Shown: positions 23,316 through 32,512, counted from the stretch's first letter. The stretch is DNA of 64,000 nucleotides from Lichenicoccus roseus (GCF_005844085.1 NZ_VCDI01000001.1:868001-932000), one strand, 5' to 3'. The notes: generated by a model not told the origin, from the sequence alone. Numbers and translations: made by a program.

Positions 23316-24377
23316 GTGGATCAGCAGGACATTGCCCGGCCCCGTATTGCCTTCCTCGGCACCGGCGCGCAGGGGGCCTCGATCGGGGCCGATTTCGTAG
23401 CGGCTGGCCACGACGTGACCTTCGTCGAGCAGTGGCCGGACCATGTGGCGGCGATCCGCGAGAACGGCATCACCGTCAACCTGCCGAAGCGCTCCTTTAA
23501 TGTCCGGGTGCCGGCGTTGCATCTGTGCCAGCTCGCGGAGGTCAGGCAGCCGTTCGACATCGTCTTCATCGTGATGAAGGCGTACGACACCAAGTGGGCC
23601 TGCCAGCTGATCGAGCCCTATCTTGCGCCGGACGGGCTGGTGGTCGGCCTGCAGAACGGCATGACGCACGAGGATATCGCCGCCGTCGTCGGGCGGGAAC
23701 GGACCATCGGCGCCGTCATCGAGATCGCGTCGAACATGTTCGTCCCGGGCATCACCAACCGCGAGAACGATCACGATACTTCCTGGTTCGCGATGGGCGC
23801 CCTCGATCCGAAGACGCAGGAGCGCGTCGAGAGTGTTGCCGATCTCCTGCGTTGCACCGGCACCGTCGAGGTCACCGACGACATCCGGTCCGCCAAGTGG
23901 ATGAAGCTGGTGGTCAATGCCGCCGAGCTCATCCCGTCCGCGGTCGTCGACCTGCCGCTGGCGGACGCCGCGCGCGATCCAGGCATGCTGGAAGTCATGC
24001 GGGAAGCCGGATACGAAGCCATGCGCGCGGCCCTGGCGGACGGATCGAAGATCGTCTCGATCATCGGCATGCCACCGGTCACCACCAACGATCCCGAGCG
24101 CTATGTCGACCAGATCTTCGAGAAGGTCCTGACGACGTTCTCCAGCCAGGACACCCTGACCACGTCGCTGCAGGATTGGCGCAAGGGCCGCCGGGCGGAA
24201 GTCCGGGAAGTCAACGGATGGGTCGTCGATATCCTGGCCGCCCACGGCCAGACCGCGCCGATGAACCAGCGCGTCGTCGAGGTGGCCCTCGAAATCGAGC
24301 GCGGGACACGCGAGCTGACGACGGCCAATACGGCTGTCCTCGTCGAGGCCCTGCACAAGGTGCGTTCGAACGCCTGA
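23316..24377 (+). CDS. Ketopantoate reductase (PanE/ApbA) family oxidoreductase
   Basis: 353 aa from GTG 23316 (GGAGAG upstream). N-terminal Rossmann domain with IAFLGTGAQGASIGADF (GxGxxG), then VFIVMKAYDTKW (the family's VK motif with the catalytic-region Lys), LVVGLQNGMTHEDIA (the QNG motif), and a C-terminal helical domain with KWMKLVVNAAELIPSA (second Lys and Asn). About 50 residues longer than E. coli PanE. As first gene of a sugar-transport operon it more likely oxidises or reduces a sugar-acid or polyol derivative than makes pantoate. Substrate unknown. Confidence 0.88.
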   Translation: MDQQDIARPRIAFLGTGAQGASIGADFVAAGHDVTFVEQWPDHVAAIRENGITVNLPKRSFNVRVPALHLCQLAEVRQPFDIVFIVMKAYDTKWACQLIEPYLAPDGLVVGLQNGMTHEDIAAVVGRERTIGAVIEIASNMFVPGITNRENDHDTSWFAMGALDPKTQERVESVADLLRCTGTVEVTDDIRSAKWMKLVVNAAELIPSAVVDLPLADAARDPGMLEVMREAGYEAMRAALADGSKIVSIIGMPPVTTNDPERYVDQIFEKVLTTFSSQDTLTTSLQDWRKGRRAEVREVNGWVVDILAAHGQTAPMNQRVVEVALEIERGTRELTTANTAVLVEALHKVRSNA

Positions 24378-24416
24378 GCCAGGCTTGCTGAAAACAATAA
24401 ACGGGGAAACGGGTCC

Positions 24417-25523
24417 ATGTTGAACTGGATTGCATCGGCGAGGTTTCGGAGCGCGCTGCTCGCCGGTCTGGGTGTGGGTGCAGCACTCACGACGGCTCCG
24501 GTCCGGAGCGTTGCCGCGGAGGCCAAGGGCGGCAAGCTCATCCTCGGTATCGACGAGACCGCCTCGGAATACTGGTCCGAGTATCTGCAGGGTGCGCACG
24601 ACATCGCAGACTCGCTCGGCAAGAGCCCGATCGTGCTGACCAGCAACTACCAGGGAGACCAGCTCCTCGCCCAGCTCGGCGCCACCTACGCCGCCGGTTG
24701 CCATGATTGCGCGCTGGCGACCGACCCGTCCTCGAACGCGTTCGTCAAGGCCGTGGTGGCCCGATCGGCACGGTCGAAGGTTCATGTGGTGACGTTGTGG
24801 AACCGCCCGGAAGACATCCATCCGTGGGACACCTTCCCGCAATACTGGGTCGCCCATACCTCGTTCGACGGCGTGATGTCGGGCTACGACCAGGCGATGG
24901 CACTCTGCAAAGCGCTTGGCGGCAAGGGTGAAATCGCCGCCATCGAGGGCGTTCCGTCGACCCCGCCGGCCTACCAGCGGATCCGCGGGCTCAAGAAGGC
25001 GCTCGCCGAATGCCCGGGCCTCAAGCTGGTCGATACCCAGGTCGGCGACTGGCAGGAGACCAAGGCCCAGGACATCACGCGGGCCTGGCTCGCACGCTAC
25101 GGCAGCGACCTGAAAGGCATCTTCGCATCGAACGACTCCATGGCGCGCGGTGCCGTGGCAGCGCTGCGTGACAAGGGGCTGAACGGCAAGACCCTCGTGA
25201 CCGGTTCGGACGGATCGAACATCGCGCTGGAAATGGTCAAGAGCGGCGACATGCTGGTGACGATCTGGAACGATCCGGTACTGCAGGGCGCGGTCTCGAT
25301 GTCGCTCGCCTATGCGGCGGCGATCGGCGACATCGACCCGGAAAAGCTTACCCACGCGCAACGCGACTTCTACCTGAAGGAGGAGCCGGTCACCAAGGAC
25401 AACGTAGACAAGTTCCTGGCTCTGAAGAAGTCGCAGCCGAAGTACACCTACGAGGACATCAAGAAGGATTTCTGGAAGGACTCCGCCGGCCAGATCCCCC
25501 AAGGTGCCAATGACAACAAGTGA
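24417..25523 (+). CDS. Sugar ABC transporter substrate-binding protein (locus A, first)
   Basis: 368 aa, CUT2-type periplasmic binding protein with signal peptide (to about residue 35). Recognised by KLILGIDETASEYWSEYLQG, the YAAGCHDCALATDPSSNAF loop, GEIAAIEGVPSTPPAYQRIRG and GIFASNDSMARGAVAALRDKG. The CHDC pair could form a disulfide. It overlaps the following permease gene by 14 bases. A second binding protein sits at the far end of the same operon, so this importer may serve two ligands. The ligand cannot be named. Confidence 0.9.
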   Translation: MLNWIASARFRSALLAGLGVGAALTTAPVRSVAAEAKGGKLILGIDETASEYWSEYLQGAHDIADSLGKSPIVLTSNYQGDQLLAQLGATYAAGCHDCALATDPSSNAFVKAVVARSARSKVHVVTLWNRPEDIHPWDTFPQYWVAHTSFDGVMSGYDQAMALCKALGGKGEIAAIEGVPSTPPAYQRIRGLKKALAECPGLKLVDTQVGDWQETKAQDITRAWLARYGSDLKGIFASNDSMARGAVAALRDKGLNGKTLVTGSDGSNIALEMVKSGDMLVTIWNDPVLQGAVSMSLAYAAAIGDIDPEKLTHAQRDFYLKEEPVTKDNVDKFLALKKSQPKYTYEDIKKDFWKDSAGQIPQGANDNK

Positions 25524-26565
25524 CCCGACCGCGCGGGTGGCGGCCGTGTCGGAGGGCTCCGGGGGTAGCGCCCGGAACGGCCTGGTTGCGCGCCTGAGTT
25601 TCCTGCGCAACCACACCGTCTGGTCGCGTCTCGGCGGCCCGCTCACCGCACTGGTCGTTCTTGCGGTCGCGTTCCAGCTTATCAGCGGGTCTTTCCTGAC
25701 GGTCGCGAACCTGCGTTCCGTCGTCGAGGCTGCCGCGGTGCCGGCGATCGTTGCCGCCGGCATCTCCTTCGTTCTCATCATGGGGGCGATCGATCTGTCG
25801 ATGGAGGGCGTGATGGCGACCGCCAGCATGGTCGCCGCCCTCCTGGTCGCGAACGGCGTCAACGGCAACCACTACGGCGTCCTCGGGCTGCTGGCCGCCC
25901 TGCTGGTCAGCGTCGGCTTCGGGCTGTTCAGCGGCGTCCTGAATGCGATCATGCGCATGCCGTCACTGATCGTGACGCTCGGCACGTGGTTCATCGGGCT
26001 GGGCCTTGCGGCGGTGCTGTTCCCCCAGCGCGTCCCGCAGATCAAGGACGGGCTGTTCCTTGCAATCGCCCAGGTCAGGATCCTGGATTTCAGCCTCACG
26101 GTCTACATCGCGATCGCGATGGTCGTCCTCGCGCAACTGGTCCTCACCTTCACGAGGCTGGGCCGGATGATCTACGCCATCGGCGGGGAGGAATTGCTGC
26201 TGGCGGCGTCCGGTATCGCGGTCAGACGCTACAAGATCGCCGCGTTCGCGCTCAGCAGCCTGTTCGCAGGGATCGGCAGCCTGCTGCTGTCCGCCCAGCT
26301 GGGCAGCGGCAACACCGATATCGGTAGCGGACACCTGTTTCCGGCGGTCAGTGCGTCCGTGCTTGGCGGCACGGTGCTGACGGGCGGCCGCGGCGGAGCA
26401 GTGCAGTCTGCCCTCGGCGCACTCATTCTCGAGGTCCTGAGCAACGGCCTGATCCAGATCGGCGCCGGGCCGTACACGCGCAACATCATCAGCGGAGCGA
26501 TCATCCTCGCCGCCGTGGCGATCGGCGGCTGGAACCGCCGCGCGATGCTGAGGGTCGTCAAATGA
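25510..26565 (+). CDS. Sugar ABC transporter permease (locus A, first)
   Basis: 351 aa, RbsC/AraH-like, with eight to ten hydrophobic segments (for example TALVVLAVAFQLIS, LLAALLVSVGFGLFSGVLNA, ILAAVAIGG). The motif ISFVLIMGAIDLSMEG matches the GIDLS signature of CUT2 permeases, and GGTVLTGGRGG the late conserved loop. The N-terminal 35 residues are polar. ATG 25510 was taken; a GTG six bases earlier is also in frame. The start overlaps the binding-protein gene, and the stop overlaps the ATPase start by 4 bases. Confidence 0.92.
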   Translation: MTTSDPTARVAAVSEGSGGSARNGLVARLSFLRNHTVWSRLGGPLTALVVLAVAFQLISGSFLTVANLRSVVEAAAVPAIVAAGISFVLIMGAIDLSMEGVMATASMVAALLVANGVNGNHYGVLGLLAALLVSVGFGLFSGVLNAIMRMPSLIVTLGTWFIGLGLAAVLFPQRVPQIKDGLFLAIAQVRILDFSLTVYIAIAMVVLAQLVLTFTRLGRMIYAIGGEELLLAASGIAVRRYKIAAFALSSLFAGIGSLLLSAQLGSGNTDIGSGHLFPAVSASVLGGTVLTGGRGGAVQSALGALILEVLSNGLIQIGAGPYTRNIISGAIILAAVAIGGWNRRAMLRVVK

Positions 26566-28079
26566 TCGGCTCGCTTGCACTGCGCGGCGTGCGCAAGGCG
26601 TATGGCCCTGTCGTCGCCCTGGAGGGACTGGATCTCGAGCTGCGGGTCGGCGAAGTCGTCGGGCTGGTCGGCCAGAACGGCTCTGGCAAGTCGACGCTCC
26701 TCAAGATCCTGTCCGGGCTGGCCAGTCCGGACCGCGGCGAGATCCTGCTGGATGGGGAGCCGATCCTGCTCGACTCCGCCGCCGCCGCGGCGCGGTACGG
26801 GATCGGCATGGTGCACCAGGAACAGTCGCTGATCCCGAACCTCACGGTCGCCGAGAACATCTTCCTGGACAAGGCGCACGCGTCGAAGCGCTTCGGCCTG
26901 TACAACTGGCCGGCGCTGAACCGGGCGGCTCGCCTGCAACTGCAGAAACTCGGTGTCGACATTCCGACCAACAAGCGGGTCGAGGATCTGCGCTTCTCGG
27001 CACGACAGCAGGTCGAGTTCGCCAAGGTGCTGGCCATCGAGGAGATGGTGGACCGGCCGCCGCTGATCCTGTTCGACGAGCCGACATCGCTGCTGACGCC
27101 GGACGAGATCCAGGCGCTGTTCGCCCAGATCAACCGGCTGCGGGCACGCGCGAGCATCGTGTTCGTGTCGCATCGCCTGGAGGAGGTCCTCGAGATCAGC
27201 GACCGCGTGGTGGTGTTGACCGACGGCCGGAAGGTTGCCGAGCGGACAAAGCAGTCGATCGATCGCGAAGAGCTTTACGAGTTGATGGTCGGGCGCCAGC
27301 GTGTCGATCCGTCCATCCAGCACCGCGATCGCCATGTCACCGGCGCCGCGCCGCTGCTGGAGGTCGACCGGCTGGCGAGCGAGCCGCACTTCCACGGCAT
27401 CAGTTTCAAGATTGGACGTGGCGAGATCCTCGGGATCGCCGGCGTGCTCGGCTCGGGCGCCGAAGAACTCTGCCGGGCCCTGTTCGGCGCCATCAAGCCG
27501 GATGCCGGCACCATCGCTTTCAATGGCGGTGCGTCGGGTCCCGGCAGTCCACGCGCGGCGGTGCAACTCGGCATCGGATACCTGCCTTCGGACAGGCGGT
27601 CGGAGGGAATGCTGCCAGGCCGGTCGATCACCGAGAACGCCGTGATCACCTATGGTGGCCAGTACGGCTGGAAGTCCTGGCTGCTCAGCAGGCGCAAGGA
27701 GCGCGAGGCCGCACAGCGGTGGATCCGGCGCCTCAAGGTCAAGATGGACAAGGAGGGCGCGCCGATCTCCAGCCTGAGCGGCGGCAACCAGCAGAAGGTC
27801 ATCCTGGCGAAGTGGCTGCTTGGGAGGAACCTGCGGCTGCTGCTTCTCGACCATCCCAGCCGGGGGCTTGATCCCGGGGCGCGCGACGATCTCTTCGAGG
27901 TGGTGCGCGAGCAGGTCGACAAGGGCCTGTCGGTCATCTTCGTCGCCGACACCATTGCCGAACTTCTCGAACTGTCCGACCGGATCATCGTGATGCGCGA
28001 TGGCGAGGTCACGGCCGAGTTCAATCCGGCCCTGGGCGCCTTGCCCAGGGAAGAGGATATCGTCGCGGCAATGGTATGA
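26562..28079 (+). CDS. Sugar ABC transporter ATPase, two NBDs (locus A)
   Basis: 505 aa, RbsA/MglA-like with tandem nucleotide-binding domains. NBD1 has Walker A GQNGSGKST (about residues 37-45) and Walker B LILFDEPTS but a degenerate signature (RFSARQQ). NBD2 has the degenerate Walker A usual for this family (GVLGSGAEE), an intact LSGGNQQ and an unusual Walker B, LLLLDHPSRG, where His replaces the catalytic Glu found in the two other ATPases in this window (LDEPTRG). The composite site formed by NBD1 Walker motifs and the NBD2 signature is intact, so transport should work. Coupled by 4-bp overlap to the upstream permease. Confidence 0.95.
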   Translation: MIGSLALRGVRKAYGPVVALEGLDLELRVGEVVGLVGQNGSGKSTLLKILSGLASPDRGEILLDGEPILLDSAAAAARYGIGMVHQEQSLIPNLTVAENIFLDKAHASKRFGLYNWPALNRAARLQLQKLGVDIPTNKRVEDLRFSARQQVEFAKVLAIEEMVDRPPLILFDEPTSLLTPDEIQALFAQINRLRARASIVFVSHRLEEVLEISDRVVVLTDGRKVAERTKQSIDREELYELMVGRQRVDPSIQHRDRHVTGAAPLLEVDRLASEPHFHGISFKIGRGEILGIAGVLGSGAEELCRALFGAIKPDAGTIAFNGGASGPGSPRAAVQLGIGYLPSDRRSEGMLPGRSITENAVITYGGQYGWKSWLLSRRKEREAAQRWIRRLKVKMDKEGAPISSLSGGNQQKVILAKWLLGRNLRLLLLDHPSRGLDPGARDDLFEVVREQVDKGLSVIFVADTIAELLELSDRIIVMRDGEVTAEFNPALGALPREEDIVAAMV

Positions 28080-28146
28080 CCGCGCAGCCGGTCGAACCAA
28101 ACGGTTCCAGGCCCGTACGTCATCGCGTAGCAGAAGGGCTCGCAGT

Positions 28147-29091
28147 ATGATCGGAGACCGGCTCCAGCTCATCCGGAGCTTTGCCCCCCTCGCCTTCCTC
28201 ATCCTGCTGGTGGCGGCCAGTGCGGTGATCGCGCCCGGAGTCCTGCAGCCGGACTCCATCATCGGCTTCATCTCAGATGCGGCGCCGGTAATCGCCCTGG
28301 TGATCGGCGGCACGTTTCCGATCCTGGCCGGCAGCATCGATCTCTCGGTCGCCGGCGTCGCCTCCGTCACCGGCGTGCTGGTCGTGGTGCTCAACCCGGT
28401 GTTCGGTCCCTGGACTTCGCTCGTCGTCGTCCTGGTTGCGATCCTGTTCGGCGCGATGCAGGGGTTCGTGCACACCTGGCTGCAACTGCCCTCCTTCATC
28501 GTCTCGCTGGCGACACTCAGCATCCTGTCCGGACTTGCCCTGCTGCTGTCGAACGCCACCGCGGAGCCGGTTCCATCGGACGACATCCTGGTCGGCATCC
28601 TGGGCAACAGCGTCGCCGGCATCCCGAACACCGCCATCCTGCTTGTCCTGATCGTGGCGGTGCTGAGGCTGGCGATGCGCTTCACCCGCTTCGGCCGCGA
28701 CGTCTATGCCCTGGGAAGCGGCGAGCGGGCGGCGTTGATGTCCGGGGTCAACGGGTTTGTCACCCGCACCCTGCTGTTCGCCATTTCCGCCGGCTGCGCC
28801 GCGATCGCCGGCCTGTTCCTGATCTCGGTGACCTCGTTCAGCTCGCCGACGCTGGCGGGAAACCTGCTGCTGTTGTCGATCGTCGGCGTCGTGCTGGGCG
28901 GCACTGCGATCTCCGGCGGCGTCGGTGGCCTGTTCGCCGCCGTGGTCGGTGGATTGATCACCGCCTGGCTGCGCATCGTCGCGGTCATCATCGGCGTCGC
29001 ACCGACGGCGCAGAACATCATCTTCGGGTTGACCGCACTGATAGCGGTCGCCCTCACGACGGAACGCAAGAAGCTCGGCGTCATCAAGTGA
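28147..29091 (+). CDS. Sugar ABC transporter permease (locus A, second)
   Basis: 314 aa from ATG 28147. CUT2 permease: ALVIGGTFPILAGSIDLSVAG contains the IDLS signature, RFTRFGRDVYALGSGERAA the cytoplasmic coupling loop, and VLGGTAISGGVGGL the late Gly-rich loop. Eight or more membrane segments. With the first permease it likely forms a heterodimer around the double ATPase. 67 bases separate it from the ATPase stop. Confidence 0.93.
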   Translation: MIGDRLQLIRSFAPLAFLILLVAASAVIAPGVLQPDSIIGFISDAAPVIALVIGGTFPILAGSIDLSVAGVASVTGVLVVVLNPVFGPWTSLVVVLVAILFGAMQGFVHTWLQLPSFIVSLATLSILSGLALLLSNATAEPVPSDDILVGILGNSVAGIPNTAILLVLIVAVLRLAMRFTRFGRDVYALGSGERAALMSGVNGFVTRTLLFAISAGCAAIAGLFLISVTSFSSPTLAGNLLLLSIVGVVLGGTAISGGVGGLFAAVVGGLITAWLRIVAVIIGVAPTAQNIIFGLTALIAVALTTERKKLGVIK

Positions 29092-29123
29092 CCGGCACCG
29101 GGCGGCAAGCATAAGGATACAGC

Positions 29124-29897
29124 ATGAACAACGAAAAGCTCGCGCTGCTGACCGGTGCAGCCGGCGAGGTGGGCCGCGCGACTGCCAGGCGGTTTGCGGA
29201 AGACGGATGGTCGCTGGTGTTGTGCGACCGTATCCCCGAAGTCGAGCGGCTCGCGGACGGGCTGGCGGCGGAATTCGGCCGCACCTGCATCGGCGTCGTG
29301 ATGGACCTGACGCGTGACGAGGAGGTCGATGCAGCCGTCAAGGTGGCGGCGGATACGGACATTCCGCTTGGCTTCGTCGGCCTGATCGCGGCGATCAATC
29401 ACCAGGCGGTCAGCATCGAGGGCTTGGACATGGCGGTTTGGGACCACGTGCACAACGTCAACCTGCGCGCCAACGTCAAGTTCGTCAGCGCCACCGTGCC
29501 GCTGCTCCGCAAGGGAAGCGATCCCTCGATCGTGCTGGTGTCCAGCTTCTGGGGACGCGAGGGGCATCCGTTCTTCAGTCCGTACTGCGCCTCGAAAGCC
29601 GCCCTGATCTCGCTGACGCAGAGCGTGGCGGCAGAACTTGCGCCGGACATCCGGGTCAACTGCGTGGCCCCGGGCAACATCAACACGCCGATGCACTTCG
29701 ACGCGCTGGCGATGGAGGCCGGCAAGCGGGGGATCACCGCGAAGCAGATGCAGGATGTGGAGTGGGCCAAGATCCCGATGCGGCGGCCCGCGGAGACCAC
29801 GGAAATCGCGTCGGCGATCCACTTCCTTTCAACGCCCGATGCTCGGTACTTCATCGGCGCCACGCTGGATGTCAATGGCGGCTGCCGCTTCACCTAG
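29124..29897 (+). CDS. SDR family oxidoreductase (locus A)
   Basis: 257 aa classical short-chain dehydrogenase. Cofactor motif TGAAGEVGRA near residue 10; Asp in LCDRIPE suggests NAD(H); catalytic Ser in LVSSFWG and YCASK (Tyr-x-x-x-Lys); C-terminal IGATLDVNGGCRF. The usual NNAG is replaced by AAIN. It lies in the transport operon between a permease and the second binding protein, so it probably oxidises the imported sugar or polyol. Confidence 0.92.
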   Translation: MNNEKLALLTGAAGEVGRATARRFAEDGWSLVLCDRIPEVERLADGLAAEFGRTCIGVVMDLTRDEEVDAAVKVAADTDIPLGFVGLIAAINHQAVSIEGLDMAVWDHVHNVNLRANVKFVSATVPLLRKGSDPSIVLVSSFWGREGHPFFSPYCASKAALISLTQSVAAELAPDIRVNCVAPGNINTPMHFDALAMEAGKRGITAKQMQDVEWAKIPMRRPAETTEIASAIHFLSTPDARYFIGATLDVNGGCRFT

Positions 29898-29945
29898 CGA
29901 ATTACTCAACGGCTGCCTCCATAAAAAAATACCGGGGAAACCGAC

Positions 29946-30896
29946 ATGAAACGCCATCTGATAGCAATCGCGGTCGCCGCGGTCCTGGGTTCTGGCCATG
30001 ACGCCTCCGCGCAGACGGGTGCCGCGTCCGTAAAGGGCGTCGGCGTCTCGGTCGCATCGCTCGGCAATCCCTATTTCACGGCGGCGGACGCCGGCATCCA
30101 TGCCAAGGCGAGCGAGCTGACGCCGCAGGCCAGGGTCACGATCGTCGCGTCGGAGTATGATCTCAACAAGCAGTTCGACGAGATCGACAACTTCATCGCG
30201 TCGGGCGACTCCATCGTCATGGTGAACGCCGTAGATCCGGTCGCGGTGCTGCCTGCAATCAAGCGGGCGCAGAAAGCCGGCATCGTCGTCGCCGCTTTCG
30301 ATGCCGCCGCACGGGGGGCGGATGTCACCGTCATGACGAACAACATCAAGGCCGGCGAGATTGCCTGCCAGTATATCGTCGACCACCTGAAGGGCGGAGA
30401 GGGCAAGGTCATCATCCTCAACGGTCCGCAGGTCTCGCCGATCGCGGACCGCGTCAAGGGCTGCCACGCGGTGCTTGCAAGACATCCCGGGATCACGGTG
30501 CTTTCCGACAACCAGAATGCCCTGGCCTCGCGGGATGGTGGCTTCGCGGTCGGGCAGAGCCTGTTGACGAAGTTCCAGGCGGTCGACGCCGTGTTCGCCG
30601 TCAACGACCAGAGCGCGATCGGCTTCGAGCTGGCGGCAAAGCAGGCGCACCGGACCAGGCTGTTCATCGCCTCGGTCGACGGCGCGCCCGATATCGTGGA
30701 CGAGATCAAGGACAGGAACTCATTGATCAAGGCGTCTTCGGCGCAGGATCCGTTCGGGATGGCCGGCCGTGCCTACCAGCTTGCCGTCGAGATCGCCGAA
30801 GGACGCCATCCGCGCGGGCAGGTCATCCTGCTGGATCCCACCCTGCTCACCGCGGGAAACATCGCCGACTACAAGGGGTGGAAGACCGCCGGGTAG
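29946..30896 (+). CDS. Sugar ABC transporter substrate-binding protein (locus A, second)
   Basis: 316 aa, ribose/inositol-type periplasmic binding protein (RbsB-like). Signal peptide MKRHLIAIAVAAVLGSGHDASA; then KGVGVSVASLGNPYFTAADAG, FDEIDNFIASGDSIVMVNAVDP, GEIACQYIVDHLKGGEGKV and VFAVNDQSAIGFELAAKQA. Shorter than and clearly different from the first binding protein of the operon. It is the last gene, ending 7 bases from the convergent HxlR gene. Confidence 0.92.
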   Translation: MKRHLIAIAVAAVLGSGHDASAQTGAASVKGVGVSVASLGNPYFTAADAGIHAKASELTPQARVTIVASEYDLNKQFDEIDNFIASGDSIVMVNAVDPVAVLPAIKRAQKAGIVVAAFDAAARGADVTVMTNNIKAGEIACQYIVDHLKGGEGKVIILNGPQVSPIADRVKGCHAVLARHPGITVLSDNQNALASRDGGFAVGQSLLTKFQAVDAVFAVNDQSAIGFELAAKQAHRTRLFIASVDGAPDIVDEIKDRNSLIKASSAQDPFGMAGRAYQLAVEIAEGRHPRGQVILLDPTLLTAGNIADYKGWKTAG

Positions 30897-30903
30897 GCTT
30901 CGC

Positions 30904-31311
30904 TCAGGAACTGCTCCCGCTATCGGCGCTCGAAGCCCGACGCGAGGTCCGCCGGCTGCCGAGCGCATCGAGGGCGTCGGCGTTGTCCCGGCCCCAGCGA
31001 TAGAGCAGTTCGACCGGCTCCACGAAGCGATGACCGAGCGCGGTCAGCCGGTATTCGACCGCGGGCGGAATGGTGCTCTCGACGTGGCGCGTCAGCAGCC
31101 CGCTCTTCTCCATCTCGCGCAAGGTCTGGGTCAGCATCTTGCGGGACACACCGGGCAGGCTACGCTGCAGAACACCGGTCCGCGCAGCACCGTCATGGCG
31201 CGCATGCAGCGTATGCAGGATCATGCTGGTCCATTTGGTGGCAAACAGTTCGAGCGTGCGTCGCGGCGCGCAGTCCTCGCGCCATTCGATGTCTTCGCTG
31301 CCAGCCTTCAC
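30904..31311 (-). CDS. HxlR family transcriptional regulator
   Basis: 135 aa winged-helix regulator. DCAPRRTLELFATKWTSMIL is the HxlR-type opening (Cys then K-W), with LQRSLPGVSRKMLTQTLREM the recognition helix and LLTRHVESTIPPAVEYRLTA the wing. The C-terminus is Ser/Arg-rich. Members often sense electrophiles through the conserved Cys or control dehydrogenases. It is divergent from the PRISE-type reductase gene at 31413, which it likely regulates; CCAGA-N9-TCTGG at 31338-31356 in the gap is a possible site. Confidence 0.92.
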   Translation of the reverse strand: MKAGSEDIEWREDCAPRRTLELFATKWTSMILHTLHARHDGAARTGVLQRSLPGVSRKMLTQTLREMEKSGLLTRHVESTIPPAVEYRLTALGHRFVEPVELLYRWGRDNADALDALGSRRTSRRASSADSGSSS

Positions 31312-31412
31312 GACGGTTACCTTCAGGTGCCTATGTTCCAGATTGGTTCCGTCTGGACTGCGCGCAAGCGGTCGCCTAGCTGCAGGGCCTGACTGGTAGA
31401 GGAAAGCATGTC

Positions 31413-32471
31413 ATGAGCAAGACGGCCCTGGTTGTGGGTGCAAGCGGCATCGTCGGCAGCGCCACCACGAAGCGACTGCTCGACGAGGGCTGGTCTGTCC
31501 ACGGTCTGGCACGCCGGCCGGACCGGCAGCCTGGCGTCACGCCGGTCGCTGCCGATCTGCAGGACGCCGCCGCCACCAAGGCTGCCCTCGCCGGCCTGAA
31601 GCCGGATGCGGTGTTCATCACCACCTGGCTGCGACAGGCCACCGAGGCCGAGAATATCCGCGTCAACGGCGGCATGGTGCGCAACCTGCTGGACGGCCTG
31701 CAGGGCGCCGGGGTCGGACATGTCGCGCTGGTGACCGGGCTGAAGCATTATCTCGGCCCGTTCGAGGCCTACGGCAGGGGCGCGGTGCCGGCGACCCCGT
31801 TTCGCGAGGAGCAGGGCCGGCAGGACGTCGAGAACTTCTACTACGCGCAGGAGGACGAGGTCTTCGCGGCAGCGAAGCGGGACGGCTTCACCTGGAGCGT
31901 GCACCGGCCGCACACCATCATCGGCAAGGCGGTCGGCAATGCGATGAACATGGGCACGACCCTTGCCGTCTATGCGACGCTGTGCCGCGAGAGCGGCCGG
32001 CCGTTCCGCTATCCCGGATCGCCCGCGCAGTGGAACGGGCTGACCGACATGACCGATGCCGGCCAGCTTGCACATCACCTGCTGTGGGCGACGGTGACGC
32101 CGGCGGCGGCGAACCAGGATTTCAACATCGTCGACGGCGACATCTTCCGCTGGAGCTGGATGTGGGAGCGCATCGCACGGTATTTCGGACTCGAGGCGGC
32201 GCCGTTCGACGGGACGATCATGCCGCTGGAGCAGCAGATGGCGCAGGATGCCGATGCGTGGCGCGCCATCGCAACACGTGACGGCCTGGCCGAGCCCGAC
32301 CTCTCGCGGCTCGCCTCACCGTGGCACACCGATGCCGATCTCGGCCGCCCCTTCGAGGTCGTTACCGACATGTCCAAGTCGCGGCGCCTCGGCTTCACCG
32401 GCTACGTCGCTACCGACGACGCGTTCTTCGCCCTGTTCGACCGCCTGCGCGCCGATCGGCTGATCCCATAG
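31413..32471 (+). CDS. PRISE-like SDR (progesterone 5-beta-reductase / iridoid synthase family)
   Basis: 352 aa extended SDR. NAD(P) motif VVGASGIVGSATTKRL, then VHGLARRPDRQP with arginines fitting NADPH; VALVTGLKHYLGPFEAY carries the K-H-Y-x-G-P-F motif characteristic of PRISE enzymes, which reduce enone C=C bonds. FYYAQEDEVF and WSVHRPHTIIG are also family features. Bacterial members probably act on small enones or aldehydes. Regulated presumably by the divergent HxlR protein. GGTAGAGGAAAGC precedes the ATG. Followed by a strong hairpin. Confidence 0.87.
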   Translation: MSKTALVVGASGIVGSATTKRLLDEGWSVHGLARRPDRQPGVTPVAADLQDAAATKAALAGLKPDAVFITTWLRQATEAENIRVNGGMVRNLLDGLQGAGVGHVALVTGLKHYLGPFEAYGRGAVPATPFREEQGRQDVENFYYAQEDEVFAAAKRDGFTWSVHRPHTIIGKAVGNAMNMGTTLAVYATLCRESGRPFRYPGSPAQWNGLTDMTDAGQLAHHLLWATVTPAAANQDFNIVDGDIFRWSWMWERIARYFGLEAAPFDGTIMPLEQQMAQDADAWRAIATRDGLAEPDLSRLASPWHTDADLGRPFEVVTDMSKSRRLGFTGYVATDDAFFALFDRLRADRLIP

Positions 32472-32479
32472 CCTGCCGC

Positions 32480-32504
32480 CCGCTCCCCGGCCTCCGGGGA
32501 GCGG
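32480..32504. terminator. Bidirectional terminator hairpin
   Basis: Perfect 11-bp stem CCGCTCCCCGG / CCGGGGAGCGG with a 3-nt loop between convergent genes (PRISE reductase and Zn-ADH). No T-run on either side, as is common in GC-rich genomes. Confidence 0.7.
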
Positions 32505-32512
32505 GACCGGGC

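Noticed and set aside
26229-28685. 818-codon antisense open frame over the locus-A ATPase and permeases
   Set aside because: Shadow of a GC-rich coding region; Arg/Ala/Gln-rich product without domain character, while the plus strand encodes clear ABC proteins.
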